Source: Bordetella parapertussis
GTDB taxonomy: Bacteria; Pseudomonadota; Gammaproteobacteria; Burkholderiales; Burkholderiaceae_C
NCBI GenBank assembly: GCA_945882755.1
Contig: CAMCWS010000135.1
Span: forward strand, 1 to 10,636
Direction of reading: 5' to 3'
DNA length: 10,636 nt
The notes under the pieces were generated by a model. The model saw only the letters and a program-made list of their open reading frames with translations, was not told the origin of the DNA and searched no databases. This document shows, piece after piece, positions 1 through 6,286 of this stretch. Position 1 is the first letter of the stretch, and each line of letters begins with the position of its first letter. The position numbers and the translations under genes were made by a program.

Positions 1-1586
1 ACATCAGTTTGTATCCACAGCAAACCACCTGGCCCGATGGACAAGCCATCCGGACAACCAAAGATGTCACCTTTGACATTGCCTTTAGCCTGCTCTCGTT
101 CGTTGGCTGGATCGCCTGCCAGCAACAAATGGTTCCAAATAAATTCGTCACCGGCAAACATTTGTGTATCACGCCAACGAATGATTTGACCCATGGTGTT
201 GTTGGCTCGGGGATTGGCTGCATCCACGCCGGGATGATTGGCTTGTCCTCGGTTGCTGTTATTGGTGAGTGTGCAATACACCCAGCCGCTTTCGCGGTCA
301 ATGGTCAGCCATTCGGGGCGGTCCATTTTGGTCGCCCCCAGCAAGTCGCTGGCCTGTCTGGCTTTGATCAAAACCTCACCTTGGTCGGCAAAACCATTGG
401 CAACGTTGAGGGGCCCACTGCCGTGAACCAGCGGCAACCATCGCCCACTGCCATCGGCATCAAACTTTGCTACATACAAGATACCGTGGTCTAGCAGTTC
501 ACGGTTGGCGGCAGCACCGCCCGGAGCGATCTTGTCGCGGCTAATGAACTTGTAAATATATTCAAACCGAGCGTCTTCGCCAGAATACACCACGGCTCGT
601 CCATCGCCCGATTGCGTTACCCACGCGCCTTCATGTGCACCCCTGCCGATAGCAGTGCGTTTGATCGGCGTGCTCTGAGGGTCCATCGGATCGACTTCAA
701 CAATCCAACCAAAACGGTTGGGTTCATTCGGATGGCGTACTGCATCAAATCGCTCATCGTGCTTGTCCCATTGGTAAAAACTTTTGGCGCGTAAGCCCCA
801 GCGCTGGTGGTGGGCTGAAGGTTTATCACCAGCGGCAAAGTAAAACGCCCAGTTTTCTTCCCCTGACAAATACGTACCCCAAGGCGTCATGCTGCTGGCG
901 CAATTGTTCAAAGTGCCTTTGATGCGTTTGCCCGATGGGTCGGCTGCAGTTTGCATCAAGGAGTGGCCCGCTGCCGGACCACCTACGGCAAATTCTGTAT
1001 CCAAGGTGAAGCGTCGTGCATAACGCGATGGCCGCACCATCTGCCAACCTTTGTCAGTGAGTTTGGCTTCATAGGCAGACAGGCCATGGGCGTTCTGTGA
1101 TTTTTTGACCTTTTCTGCGGTCCAAGGCAATAAGCCATCAGAGTGCAATAAACCATCGTCGGTGTATTCATGATTGGTCATGACGACCCCGTGGGTCGAA
1201 CTGCCCTTCAGAGGGAAAAACACCAAACCATCATGGTGCATACCCATTTGGGCAGCTTGTTCTTCGGCGGTGTTGGAAGCGTCAGCACGGTAGACAGGCA
1301 TATTGCCAGGGATACCCACGGGCTCCCCCCAAGCAGCCAACACATTGAAGCGATAACCGGGCGGTACTTGCACAAAGTCTTCCACGCTGGGCGGCAGTGC
1401 TTGAAAATTTAAGCGACTGGGTGACATTGAGTTGCCGCTTTGCGCTTTGGCCCAACCCATTGGCGCCAACAATGACAAACCCGCTAACCACTGCAAACTG
1501 ATGCGCTTGGCCGGGTCTGACACCTGATGAATGTCGGTATTGGCCGAACGGTTGCTGTCTTCCATGCTGTCGAAATCTTTAGCCAT
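1..1586 (-). CDS. phoX: PhoX-family alkaline phosphatase (DUF839), C-terminus beyond window
   Basis: Predicted exported metal-dependent phosphatase that releases phosphate from organic phosphoesters outside the cytoplasm. The frame is open from ATG at 1586 to the left edge (528 codons), so the stop is missing. Seen: a hydrophobic export segment at about residues 29-48 (ISLQWLAGLSLLAPMGWAKA); VMTNHEYTD near 135-143; NNCASSMTPWGTYLSGEEN at 227-245; FGWIVEVDP at 292-300; GRGAHEGAW at 315-322; VVYSGEDARFEYIYKF at 332-347. The Cys/Glu-rich NNC...GEEN block is the family's signature, and the PhoX structure is known to use a Cys among its iron ligands. The start was chosen from the MAKDFDSMEDSNRS N-terminus and a GGGGAG about 12 nt upstream. 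Oddity: the export segment is preceded by Lys-Arg (DPAKRISLQ), not the twin Arg of typical Tat-exported PhoX. Family call firm; exact substrate inferred. Confidence 0.9.
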   Translation of the reverse strand, partial: MAKDFDSMEDSNRSANTDIHQVSDPAKRISLQWLAGLSLLAPMGWAKAQSGNSMSPSRLNFQALPPSVEDFVQVPPGYRFNVLAAWGEPVGIPGNMPVYRADASNTAEEQAAQMGMHHDGLVFFPLKGSSTHGVVMTNHEYTDDGLLHSDGLLPWTAEKVKKSQNAHGLSAYEAKLTDKGWQMVRPSRYARRFTLDTEFAVGGPAAGHSLMQTAADPSGKRIKGTLNNCASSMTPWGTYLSGEENWAFYFAAGDKPSAHHQRWGLRAKSFYQWDKHDERFDAVRHPNEPNRFGWIVEVDPMDPQSTPIKRTAIGRGAHEGAWVTQSGDGRAVVYSGEDARFEYIYKFISRDKIAPGGAAANRELLDHGILYVAKFDADGSGRWLPLVHGSGPLNVANGFADQGEVLIKARQASDLLGATKMDRPEWLTIDRESGWVYCTLTNNSNRGQANHPGVDAANPRANNTMGQIIRWRDTQMFAGDEFIWNHLLLAGDPANEREQAKGNVKGDIFGCPDGLSIGPGGLLWIQTD

Positions 1587-1672
1587 GCCGTGCCTGCTCC
1601 CCGAGAACTGTCTTGTTAAATAAATCTTGCGCCTATCACATCATTATGAAGATTTGAGATGTGTACTACCCA

Positions 1673-1695
1673 ATTATGGCCAAAGACTATGACAG
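1673..1695 (-). promoter_or_regulatory. Possible PhoB-dependent promoter of phoX
   Basis: On the minus strand an exact Pho half-site CTGTCATA (1688-1695) lies 10 nt upstream of a CATAAT -10-like hexamer (1673-1678, 5/6 to consensus), the spacing expected when a Pho box replaces the -35. It would give a leader of about 80 nt before the phoX ATG at 1586. The other half of the Pho box is not recognisable 11 nt further upstream, so this is a single-half-site candidate. Its position in front of a phosphatase gene is the main support. Confidence 0.35.
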
Positions 1696-1763
1696 TTCTT
1701 GTAGGAGCGGTCAACTTGGGTTTGGGTGTGCTGATTGTGGCGCTAGTCACTTTGTTAGGCTGA
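1689..1763 (+). CDS. Doubtful 24-aa hydrophobic peptide frame
   Basis: ATG at 1689 opens a 24-residue frame that is almost wholly hydrophobic (MTVLVGAVNLGLGV...ending VTLLG) and could form one membrane segment with no charged residues. There is no good Shine-Dalgarno sequence before it, and it overlaps the candidate phoX promoter on the other strand. It may be a chance frame or a decayed fragment. No function can be named. Confidence 0.15.
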   Translation: MTVLVGAVNLGLGVLIVALVTLLG

Positions 1764-1848
1764 GTAAAAGGGGTAGTGTGGTGGTTTTCCACATAAGCGA
1801 ATGATTCAAAGCTTTTTGCAAATATTAAGATGCATTCGACACCCTGGC

Positions 1849-2096
1849 CTTTGAAGCAAACGGCTTGTTCCTCAGCGTACCAACAGCAAAGTCAATGACA
1901 AGCAAATTGAGGCAGCAGTTGGTCCGCTACTTGTTGATTTGTCTGATTCAGAAATAGCCGCTTTTGTCTCAAAAGAATCGAGAGATAAAGATATTGATGT
2001 GGCTTGTTCTGCGGCTGTCAAATATATAGGTGCATTGAATCGTTTGCCATCAAGCACGAAGGCACATACTTTGCGAATACTGTATTCCAGCAATTA
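1849..2096 (+). pseudogene. Possible C-terminal gene remnant, unidentified
   Basis: A plus-strand frame entered after TGA at about 1846-1848 reads RLVPQRTNSKVNDKQIEAAV..., then DSEIAAFVSKESRDKDIDV..., and ends LRILYSSN-stop at 2094-2096. Its amphipathic, charged composition looks more protein-like than the Ser/Leu-rich minus-strand frame over the same DNA, but it has no ATG/GTG/TTG start with a ribosome site. A neighbouring frame just upstream reads DTLAFEANGLFLSVP, compatible with a frameshifted longer gene. I do not recognise the protein. Intergenic noise is the alternative. Confidence 0.22.
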
Positions 2097-2117
2097 GCGT
2101 TGGGTTTGAGCTAGAAC

Positions 2118-3233
2118 TCATTCGCGAAATCTTTGTATGGCAGAATTTACAAGCCCTTCAACACTACCTCGCTGGGTATATTCATATCGCAAGAAACTCG
2201 CATCACTTCCTTTCACTGCAGTGGCCTTGATATGTTCAAGCGCAGCAATACAGCCTAGGAACTCCGCTTGTGGCTGTATGCGCTTAACCGTTGCCAAAAT
2301 ATCTTCACGCAATGAAAGTTGTTCATGAGTTTTGGGGTGAATAAGCGATCCATCTAAGCCAAATCGACAGGCAAGAAAGCGGTTGTAGTTGTAAACAAGG
2401 TAATCATCTTCGACTGGATCAGGCTCATTGCGATCCAGTAAATATTTGCAAAGTGCTTGAAGGTAGGCGGCCAGTGCTGCTGCACGATCTACCGAAAGTG
2501 GCGTGTCGCAAACGCGCAGTTCGATGGTTCCGTACTCAGGCTTCGGCCGAATATCCCAGTAAAAGTCTTTCATGCTCTTGACCACGCCCGTCAGTTCCAT
2601 TTTTGAAAAAAACTTATCCTCAAACTCATCCCATTGAAGTAAAAATGGGGCGCGACCACTTAGTGGAAATGCAAACACAGAATTGAGTCGTGCTGAATTA
2701 AATAAAGTGTCATAGCCTTGAACAAATGGGGAAGAAGCTGATAAAGCTATGAAATGGGGTACATAACGGTTTAAAGCATGTAGAAGATAGAGCGCTTCAT
2801 CAGCACTGGTACAACCCACATGCACGTGCTGGCCAAATATAGTGAATTGCTTAGTGAGATAACCATAAAGCAGTGATACTTCTTTGAATCTTGGCTTTTT
2901 AAAAATTCGGCGGTCAGACCACAGCTGAAAAGGGTGAGTTCCACCACCGCAAACACCGATATTGAGACGGTCACCTGCTGTTACAACCTTGTCACGCATT
3001 TCCTTGAGCTGTGCTAACAGACTTGCATACCCAGTGTGAATATCTGTTGCCATTTCCAACATGCTCTCTGTGACTTCGGGTGTCACATTTCCAGGAAACG
3101 ACTTGCGTCTTAACAACTCGAGCATATCCGGACTTGCTGCAGCCAAATCAAAGTCATTCAGGCCGATCAGCTGCAATTCAAGCTCGACCCCAAGACTTAG
3201 TGATTCAGAGGTTTTGAATTGTTCAAGGGGCAT
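2118..3233 (-). CDS. ybdK: YbdK-family carboxylate-amine ligase (GCS2-type, glutamate-cysteine-ligase-like)
   Basis: ATP-dependent ligase of the GCS2/YbdK family, cytoplasmic, 371 aa, the usual length. The family joins a carboxylate to an amine through an acyl phosphate; E. coli YbdK shows only weak gamma-glutamylcysteine synthesis, so the true substrate here is unknown. Motifs in order: GVELELQLI at 15-23 (metal-binding Glu17/Glu19), GGGTHPF at 96-102, FGQHVHVG at 133-140, SASSPF at 165-170, DIRPKPEYGTIELRVCDTP at 227-245. All signature blocks are present. The start at 3233 is preferred over an upstream in-frame ATG at 3263 because AAGGAG (3241-3246) sits 7 nt before it and the protein then begins MPLEQF close to the first conserved strand. 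It overlaps the end of the upstream antiporter gene by 11 nt, so the two are probably co-translated. G+C in a sampled line is about 43%, lower than trkA. Confidence 0.88.
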   Translation of the reverse strand: MPLEQFKTSESLSLGVELELQLIGLNDFDLAAASPDMLELLRRKSFPGNVTPEVTESMLEMATDIHTGYASLLAQLKEMRDKVVTAGDRLNIGVCGGGTHPFQLWSDRRIFKKPRFKEVSLLYGYLTKQFTIFGQHVHVGCTSADEALYLLHALNRYVPHFIALSASSPFVQGYDTLFNSARLNSVFAFPLSGRAPFLLQWDEFEDKFFSKMELTGVVKSMKDFYWDIRPKPEYGTIELRVCDTPLSVDRAAALAAYLQALCKYLLDRNEPDPVEDDYLVYNYNRFLACRFGLDGSLIHPKTHEQLSLREDILATVKRIQPQAEFLGCIAALEHIKATAVKGSDASFLRYEYTQRGSVEGLVNSAIQRFRE

Positions 3234-4419
3234 GTGATGACTCCTTGCCCTCTGGCACTTCATGGGCCCAGATCAGTGCTCTTTGAACAAATATTGGACC
3301 GAATACCTCCATCGTCAATGCAACTGTTGCCAGAGGCGCTAATTGATCAACAAAGCTGACTCCAAGATAGCGTGTTTGCTCTAAGACCAAAATAACGAAG
3401 GCAGAAACTGGTGTGGTTGCCATACCTATCAGCAAGCCCTTTCGCCATGAAACGCCACTCACAAAAGAAAAAAGCCCAATTCCTGCCATTTTTGCAAGTT
3501 GCCGAACCGCGATGATGGCCAGACCAAGTCCTATGCCTGCATAGACTTGTTCCCATTCAAGGGTAGATGCTATGAAAACAAATAAAAGTATCGATAAAAG
3601 ATCTCCCAATGCACCAAATCCACGCTGCGATGTTTTCATAACGATACGGCGGTGTCGTGCGGTTAATCCAAAAACAAGCGCAGCTAGAACAGGAGAAAGT
3701 TTCAAGCTGTGCGCAAGGGCAACAACTCCAATGATGGCAATCGTAAACGCCAGCGTACTATCGTTGCTGGTGCGGTTTGTGAACCTAAGCAAGCTAGGAA
3801 TAAACACACCAGCGGCGACACCTAAGAGAATAGATATGACGAGAACTATCAAACTGCTGTATGAAGCATCCCAGAGATCACCCGAAGTTTGAAAAACCAC
3901 AAATCCAACAATAACTTTGAAAGCAAACACGGAAAGAACGCAGTTCATGGCAGATAAATGCAGGATGCGTTCGGTGACTTGACCTGAACTGCGTTGTTCG
4001 TTGATAACACGCACAATCGTTGCAGGCGATGAAGCCATTGAAAGAGCTGCCAATAGCAAAGAAGTTGATACAGATTGATCAAAATAACCTGAAACAAAGT
4101 AAACAGCTGCAAAGGTAAGAGAAGCCTCAGTGAGACTCGTTGCTGAAATCCAAGGATTTGACTTCAGCCATCGTAAATTAATTCGGTAACCGCATTCAAA
4201 CAACAGCAGACCAAATGCAATATTCGCAAGCAAAAGCATAGATGGTTGCATTTGAGGCAGGAGTCCTAATTGCGATGGGGCAAAAATAAATCCGACGAGT
4301 GCATAGGAACTAATGCGTGGCAGCCTTAGCCATTGGTGTCCCATTTCACCTACAAACCAAGCAAGAAGAATGGATAAAGGCCAAGCCACATCCATAAAAA
4401 ACTGTTGAAAATTGATCAA
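3223..4419 (-). CDS. Kef/CPA2-type cation:proton antiporter without RCK domain
   Basis: Inner-membrane monovalent cation/proton exchanger, 398 aa with about 11-13 hydrophobic segments and no C-terminal TrkA-N/RCK domain, so shorter than KefB/KefC. Seen: family-typical LLLFECGYRINLRWL at 71-85 after the second or third helix; ALSMASSPATIVRVI at 125-139; HLSAMNCVLSVF at 154-165; KLSPVLAALVFGL in the second half. Where related exchangers have the ND or DD ion-binding pair (as in NapA's IDDVLG), this protein has Asn159-Cys160. The codon is TGC, and a one-base slip would break the frame, so it is not an obvious read error. Start: TTG at 4417-4419 with AGGA 6 nt upstream is preferred. ATG at residue 9 (4395) has no ribosome site. 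It is first in a two-gene operon with the ligase. Cation and direction are not deducible. Confidence 0.85.
   Translation of the reverse strand: MINFQQFFMDVAWPLSILLAWFVGEMGHQWLRLPRISSYALVGFIFAPSQLGLLPQMQPSMLLLANIAFGLLLFECGYRINLRWLKSNPWISATSLTEASLTFAAVYFVSGYFDQSVSTSLLLAALSMASSPATIVRVINEQRSSGQVTERILHLSAMNCVLSVFAFKVIVGFVVFQTSGDLWDASYSSLIVLVISILLGVAAGVFIPSLLRFTNRTSNDSTLAFTIAIIGVVALAHSLKLSPVLAALVFGLTARHRRIVMKTSQRGFGALGDLLSILLFVFIASTLEWEQVYAGIGLGLAIIAVRQLAKMAGIGLFSFVSGVSWRKGLLIGMATTPVSAFVILVLEQTRYLGVSFVDQLAPLATVALTMEVFGPIFVQRALIWAHEVPEGKESSHAP
3241..3246 (-). promoter_or_regulatory. Ribosome binding site deciding the ligase start
   Basis: AAGGAG on the minus strand, 7 nt from the ATG at 3231-3233. 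It lies inside the last codons of the antiporter gene, so ribosomes finishing the antiporter would reach it directly. Confidence 0.75.
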
Positions 4420-4425
4420 GTTTTA

Positions 4426-4429
4426 TCCT
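4426..4429 (-). promoter_or_regulatory. Ribosome binding site supporting TTG start of antiporter
   Basis: AGGA on the minus strand, 6 nt before TTG (4417-4419). The alternative ATG eight codons inside is preceded by a T-rich stretch with no Shine-Dalgarno match, so this site decides for the rare start. Confidence 0.6.
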
Positions 4430-4475
4430 ATTTAGGTTGCTGACGATAAAGTAAGTTTGTTCTTTACGCCGTGCG

Positions 4476-4548
4476 AACAGGGTTGGAGCCGTTGAATTTG
4501 GCTAATCGGGGTGTCGTGAGAAACGACACTATTGAAACAGGGTTAGAG
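4476..4548. repeat. Pair of 13-bp direct repeats, 60 bp apart
   Basis: AACAGGGTTGGAG at 4476-4488 and AACAGGGTTAGAG at 4536-4548 match at 12 of 13 positions. A short GTTGAA/ATTGAA element follows each copy at slightly different spacing. The hairpin at 4511-4529 lies between them. With only two copies this is not a CRISPR array. They could be operator half-sites or a duplication scar. Confidence 0.4.
4511..4529. repeat. Perfect 7-bp inverted repeat
   Basis: GTGTCGT, five-base loop GAGAA, ACGACAC. There is no T-run on either side in either orientation, so it is not an ordinary intrinsic terminator. It lies about 90 bp upstream of the antiporter start and is a possible operator or leader hairpin. 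Confidence 0.45.
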
Positions 4549-4703
4549 TTGTCCATTGAATGTGCAATGCCTAATCTGAGGTAAAGGTGCCCGAGACCTT
4601 GCCGCAAATTTTGAACACTGTCGGCCTTGACCATCAACACGCTCAAAAGGATCGCCCATACGAGGGTAACATCAAATGACTTACATGCTGGCGTATCAGC
4701 TTC

Positions 4704-4735
4704 AAAAATGATGGTGTAGAGCTTTAAACACCATC
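4704..4735 (-). terminator. Terminator-like hairpin on minus strand with no gene upstream
   Basis: Read on the minus strand, GATGGTGT and ACACCATC form a perfect 8-bp stem with a 10-nt loop (4710-4735), followed one base later by five T residues (4704-4708). It points leftward. The only gene to its right, nhaD, is on the plus strand, so it does not end a known gene. It could close a small antisense RNA upstream of nhaD or be a relic. Confidence 0.4.
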
Positions 4736-4811
4736 CCCCTAAGGGTCATTCAATGCTGTTAAAGTGTTTTTTTAAAGTATTTATGAGTGCTTGAATTCGC
4801 CTTTGATAAAA

Positions 4812-4823
4812 AGAGAAATCTCT
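4812..4823. promoter_or_regulatory. Palindrome upstream of nhaD
   Basis: AGAGAAATCTCT (5-bp arms, 2-bp centre) lies 26 bp before the nhaD ATG, where a regulator could block or assist transcription. Short palindromes are common in A/T-rich spacers, so this is only a candidate operator. Confidence 0.22.
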
Positions 4824-4849
4824 GACAACACACTTGGACTGAACCGAAT

Positions 4850-6148
4850 ATGTATTCTCTTCTCATCGTTTTGTTTGTCATCACGTATACAGCCATTGCA
4901 TTCGAACACCCTATCAAAATAAACAAATCGGCCTCTGCCTTGTTGGGGGGTTGCTTGATGTGGGCGGTTTATGCGTTGGGGTCAGCCGATCCTTCCACGA
5001 TCTCTCATGATTTGTCTGAAACCTTGGTGAGTACGGCTCAAATTGTTTTTTTCCTGATGGGTGCCATGACCATTGTGGAGGTGATCGATACCCATAAAGG
5101 GTTTGACGTGGTGACCTCTCGCATCAAGACCACCAGCCTGCCTCAGTTGCTGATCTTGGTCTGTGGGGTTACTTTTTTCTTGAGTGCTATTTTGGATAAC
5201 CTGACCACCACGATTGTGATGGTGTCTTTGTTAAGTAAATTGCTCAAAGATCGCAAGGACCGGTTATTTTTTGCGGGCTTGGTGGTGATTGCTGCTAATT
5301 CAGGTGGGGCTTGGTCGCCTATTGGGGACGTCACCACCACCATGTTGTGGATTGGCGGACAAATCACTTCTTTGTCGATCATCCAATCGTTGTTCCTGCC
5401 TTCTGTGGTGAATTTGCTGGTGCCCATGGTCTACTGCGTTTGGCTTTTGCGTGGAAGGTTGGTCGTACCGCCTGACGCTCAAAGCGGTGACAGCAGCCAC
5501 CTCATGCCAACGGACAAGACTTCAGCTTTTGAAAGAAACACCATGTTTTTTTTGGGCTTGGGTGTGTTGGTTGCCGTCCCCGCGTTCAAAACCGTCACTC
5601 TTTTACCGCCTTTTGTCGGTGTCTTATTGGGCTTGGGCCTGTTGTGGTTGGTGGGCGATATCTTGCACAAGGGGAAGACGGATGAAGAGCGCAGCAAATT
5701 ACAACTCTCCCATGCGCTTTCACGCATTGACATGTCCTCCATCATTTTTTTCATCGGCATTTTGATGGCGGTCGCCACGCTGGAACACACCCATATCCTG
5801 ACGGAATTGGCGCAATGGCTGGATAACACCGTCGGCCGTCAAGATGTCATCGTCATGTTGATTGGGGTCTTCAGTGCCATTGTCGACAACGTTCCCTTGG
5901 TGGCAGCATCCATGGGCATGTATTCCATAGAAACTTATCCAGTAGACAGTTTTTTGTGGACTTTTTTGGCATATTGCGCGGGTACCGGTGGATCGATTTT
6001 GATCATCGGTTCAGCGGCAGGCGTGGCCGCCATGGGTATAGCAAAAATTGACTTTATTTGGTATGTCAAAAACATCAGTTTATTGGCGCTTGCTGGTTAT
6101 TTGGCAGGTGCTTTGGTGTTTATCGTTCAATACCAATTAGGGACATAA
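4850..6148 (+). CDS. nhaD: NhaD-type Na+(Li+)/H+ antiporter
   Basis: Inner-membrane sodium (lithium)/proton antiporter of the NhaD family, 432 aa, extruding Na+ at the expense of the proton gradient and usually important at alkaline pH or in salt. Two inverted halves are visible: FFLSAILDNLTTTIV at 109-123 (Asp116-Asn117) and ANSGGAWSPIGDVTTTMLW at 149-167 (Asp160), mirrored by SAIVDNVPLVAA at 342-353 (Asp346-Asn347) and GTGGSILIIGSAAGVAAMG at 378-396. Membrane segments fill the chain, with a charged cytoplasmic stretch near 270-294. ATG at 4850 gives a first helix YSLLIVLFVITYTAIAF directly. The ribosome site is weak (GGA about 12 nt upstream). It stands alone, divergent from the second antiporter, with no T-run terminator right after TAA. 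Confidence 0.92.
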   Translation: MYSLLIVLFVITYTAIAFEHPIKINKSASALLGGCLMWAVYALGSADPSTISHDLSETLVSTAQIVFFLMGAMTIVEVIDTHKGFDVVTSRIKTTSLPQLLILVCGVTFFLSAILDNLTTTIVMVSLLSKLLKDRKDRLFFAGLVVIAANSGGAWSPIGDVTTTMLWIGGQITSLSIIQSLFLPSVVNLLVPMVYCVWLLRGRLVVPPDAQSGDSSHLMPTDKTSAFERNTMFFLGLGVLVAVPAFKTVTLLPPFVGVLLGLGLLWLVGDILHKGKTDEERSKLQLSHALSRIDMSSIIFFIGILMAVATLEHTHILTELAQWLDNTVGRQDVIVMLIGVFSAIVDNVPLVAASMGMYSIETYPVDSFLWTFLAYCAGTGGSILIIGSAAGVAAMGIAKIDFIWYVKNISLLALAGYLAGALVFIVQYQLGT

Positions 6149-6217
6149 AAACCCCCCTTCTTTTGCAGACATGAAAACGGACACCCTTGATATGTCTTCA
6201 ACTGGTCCCACACATTT

Positions 6218-6248
6218 AAGTTGCCCTTATATTTGAAGAATGCAACTT
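6218..6248. repeat. Inverted repeat between nhaD and the SnoaL-like gene
   Basis: AAGTTGC (6218-6224) and GCAACTT (6242-6248) are perfectly complementary with a 17-nt loop. There is no following T-run, so a factor-independent terminator is doubtful. The right arm ends 1 nt before the ATG at 6250, so the structure could mask that start codon region in mRNA. Confidence 0.3.
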
Positions 6249-6286
6249 TATGAACGTTATCAACGCAAAAATTAATTCATGCAATT

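Larger units (their letters stand above)
1587..2117. other. Gene-poor spacer between phoX and the ligase gene
   Basis: This 531-bp stretch separates the 5' end of phoX from the 3' end of the ligase gene. It holds the phoX leader and candidate promoter (to about 1695), two overlapping short plus-strand frames (1676-1804 and 1689-1763) and a possible plus-strand remnant (1849-2096). No convincing intact gene, tRNA or terminator with a T-run was seen. A small TGTGG/CCACA hairpin at 1777-1793 has no T-run. Confidence 0.6.
4420..4849. other. Divergent intergenic region between antiporter and nhaD
   Basis: 430 bp without a convincing gene, carrying the 5' regions of two divergent transporter genes. 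It contains a 12/13 direct repeat (4476-4488 and 4536-4548), a perfect 7-bp hairpin between the copies (4511-4529), a terminator-like hairpin on the minus strand (4704-4735) and a palindrome near nhaD (4812-4823). A 60-codon minus-strand frame at 4464-4646 runs through the repeats and was judged spurious. No clear sigma70 promoter was found for either gene. Confidence 0.6.

Noticed and set aside
9..494. Plus-strand open frame of 161 codons
   Set aside because: It is antisense to phoX, which is continuously open on the minus strand with clear family motifs.
617..1491. Several short minus-strand frames suggesting a broken phosphatase gene
   Set aside because: Manual translation from ATG 1586 shows one uninterrupted frame to the window edge. 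The short frames are other phases.
4476..4548. CRISPR-like repeat pair
   Set aside because: Only two imperfect 13-bp copies are present, with no further unit and no cas gene nearby.
4464..4646. Minus-strand 60-codon frame
   Set aside because: It runs through the direct repeats and hairpin, has no good ribosome site and no recognisable family. Probably spurious.
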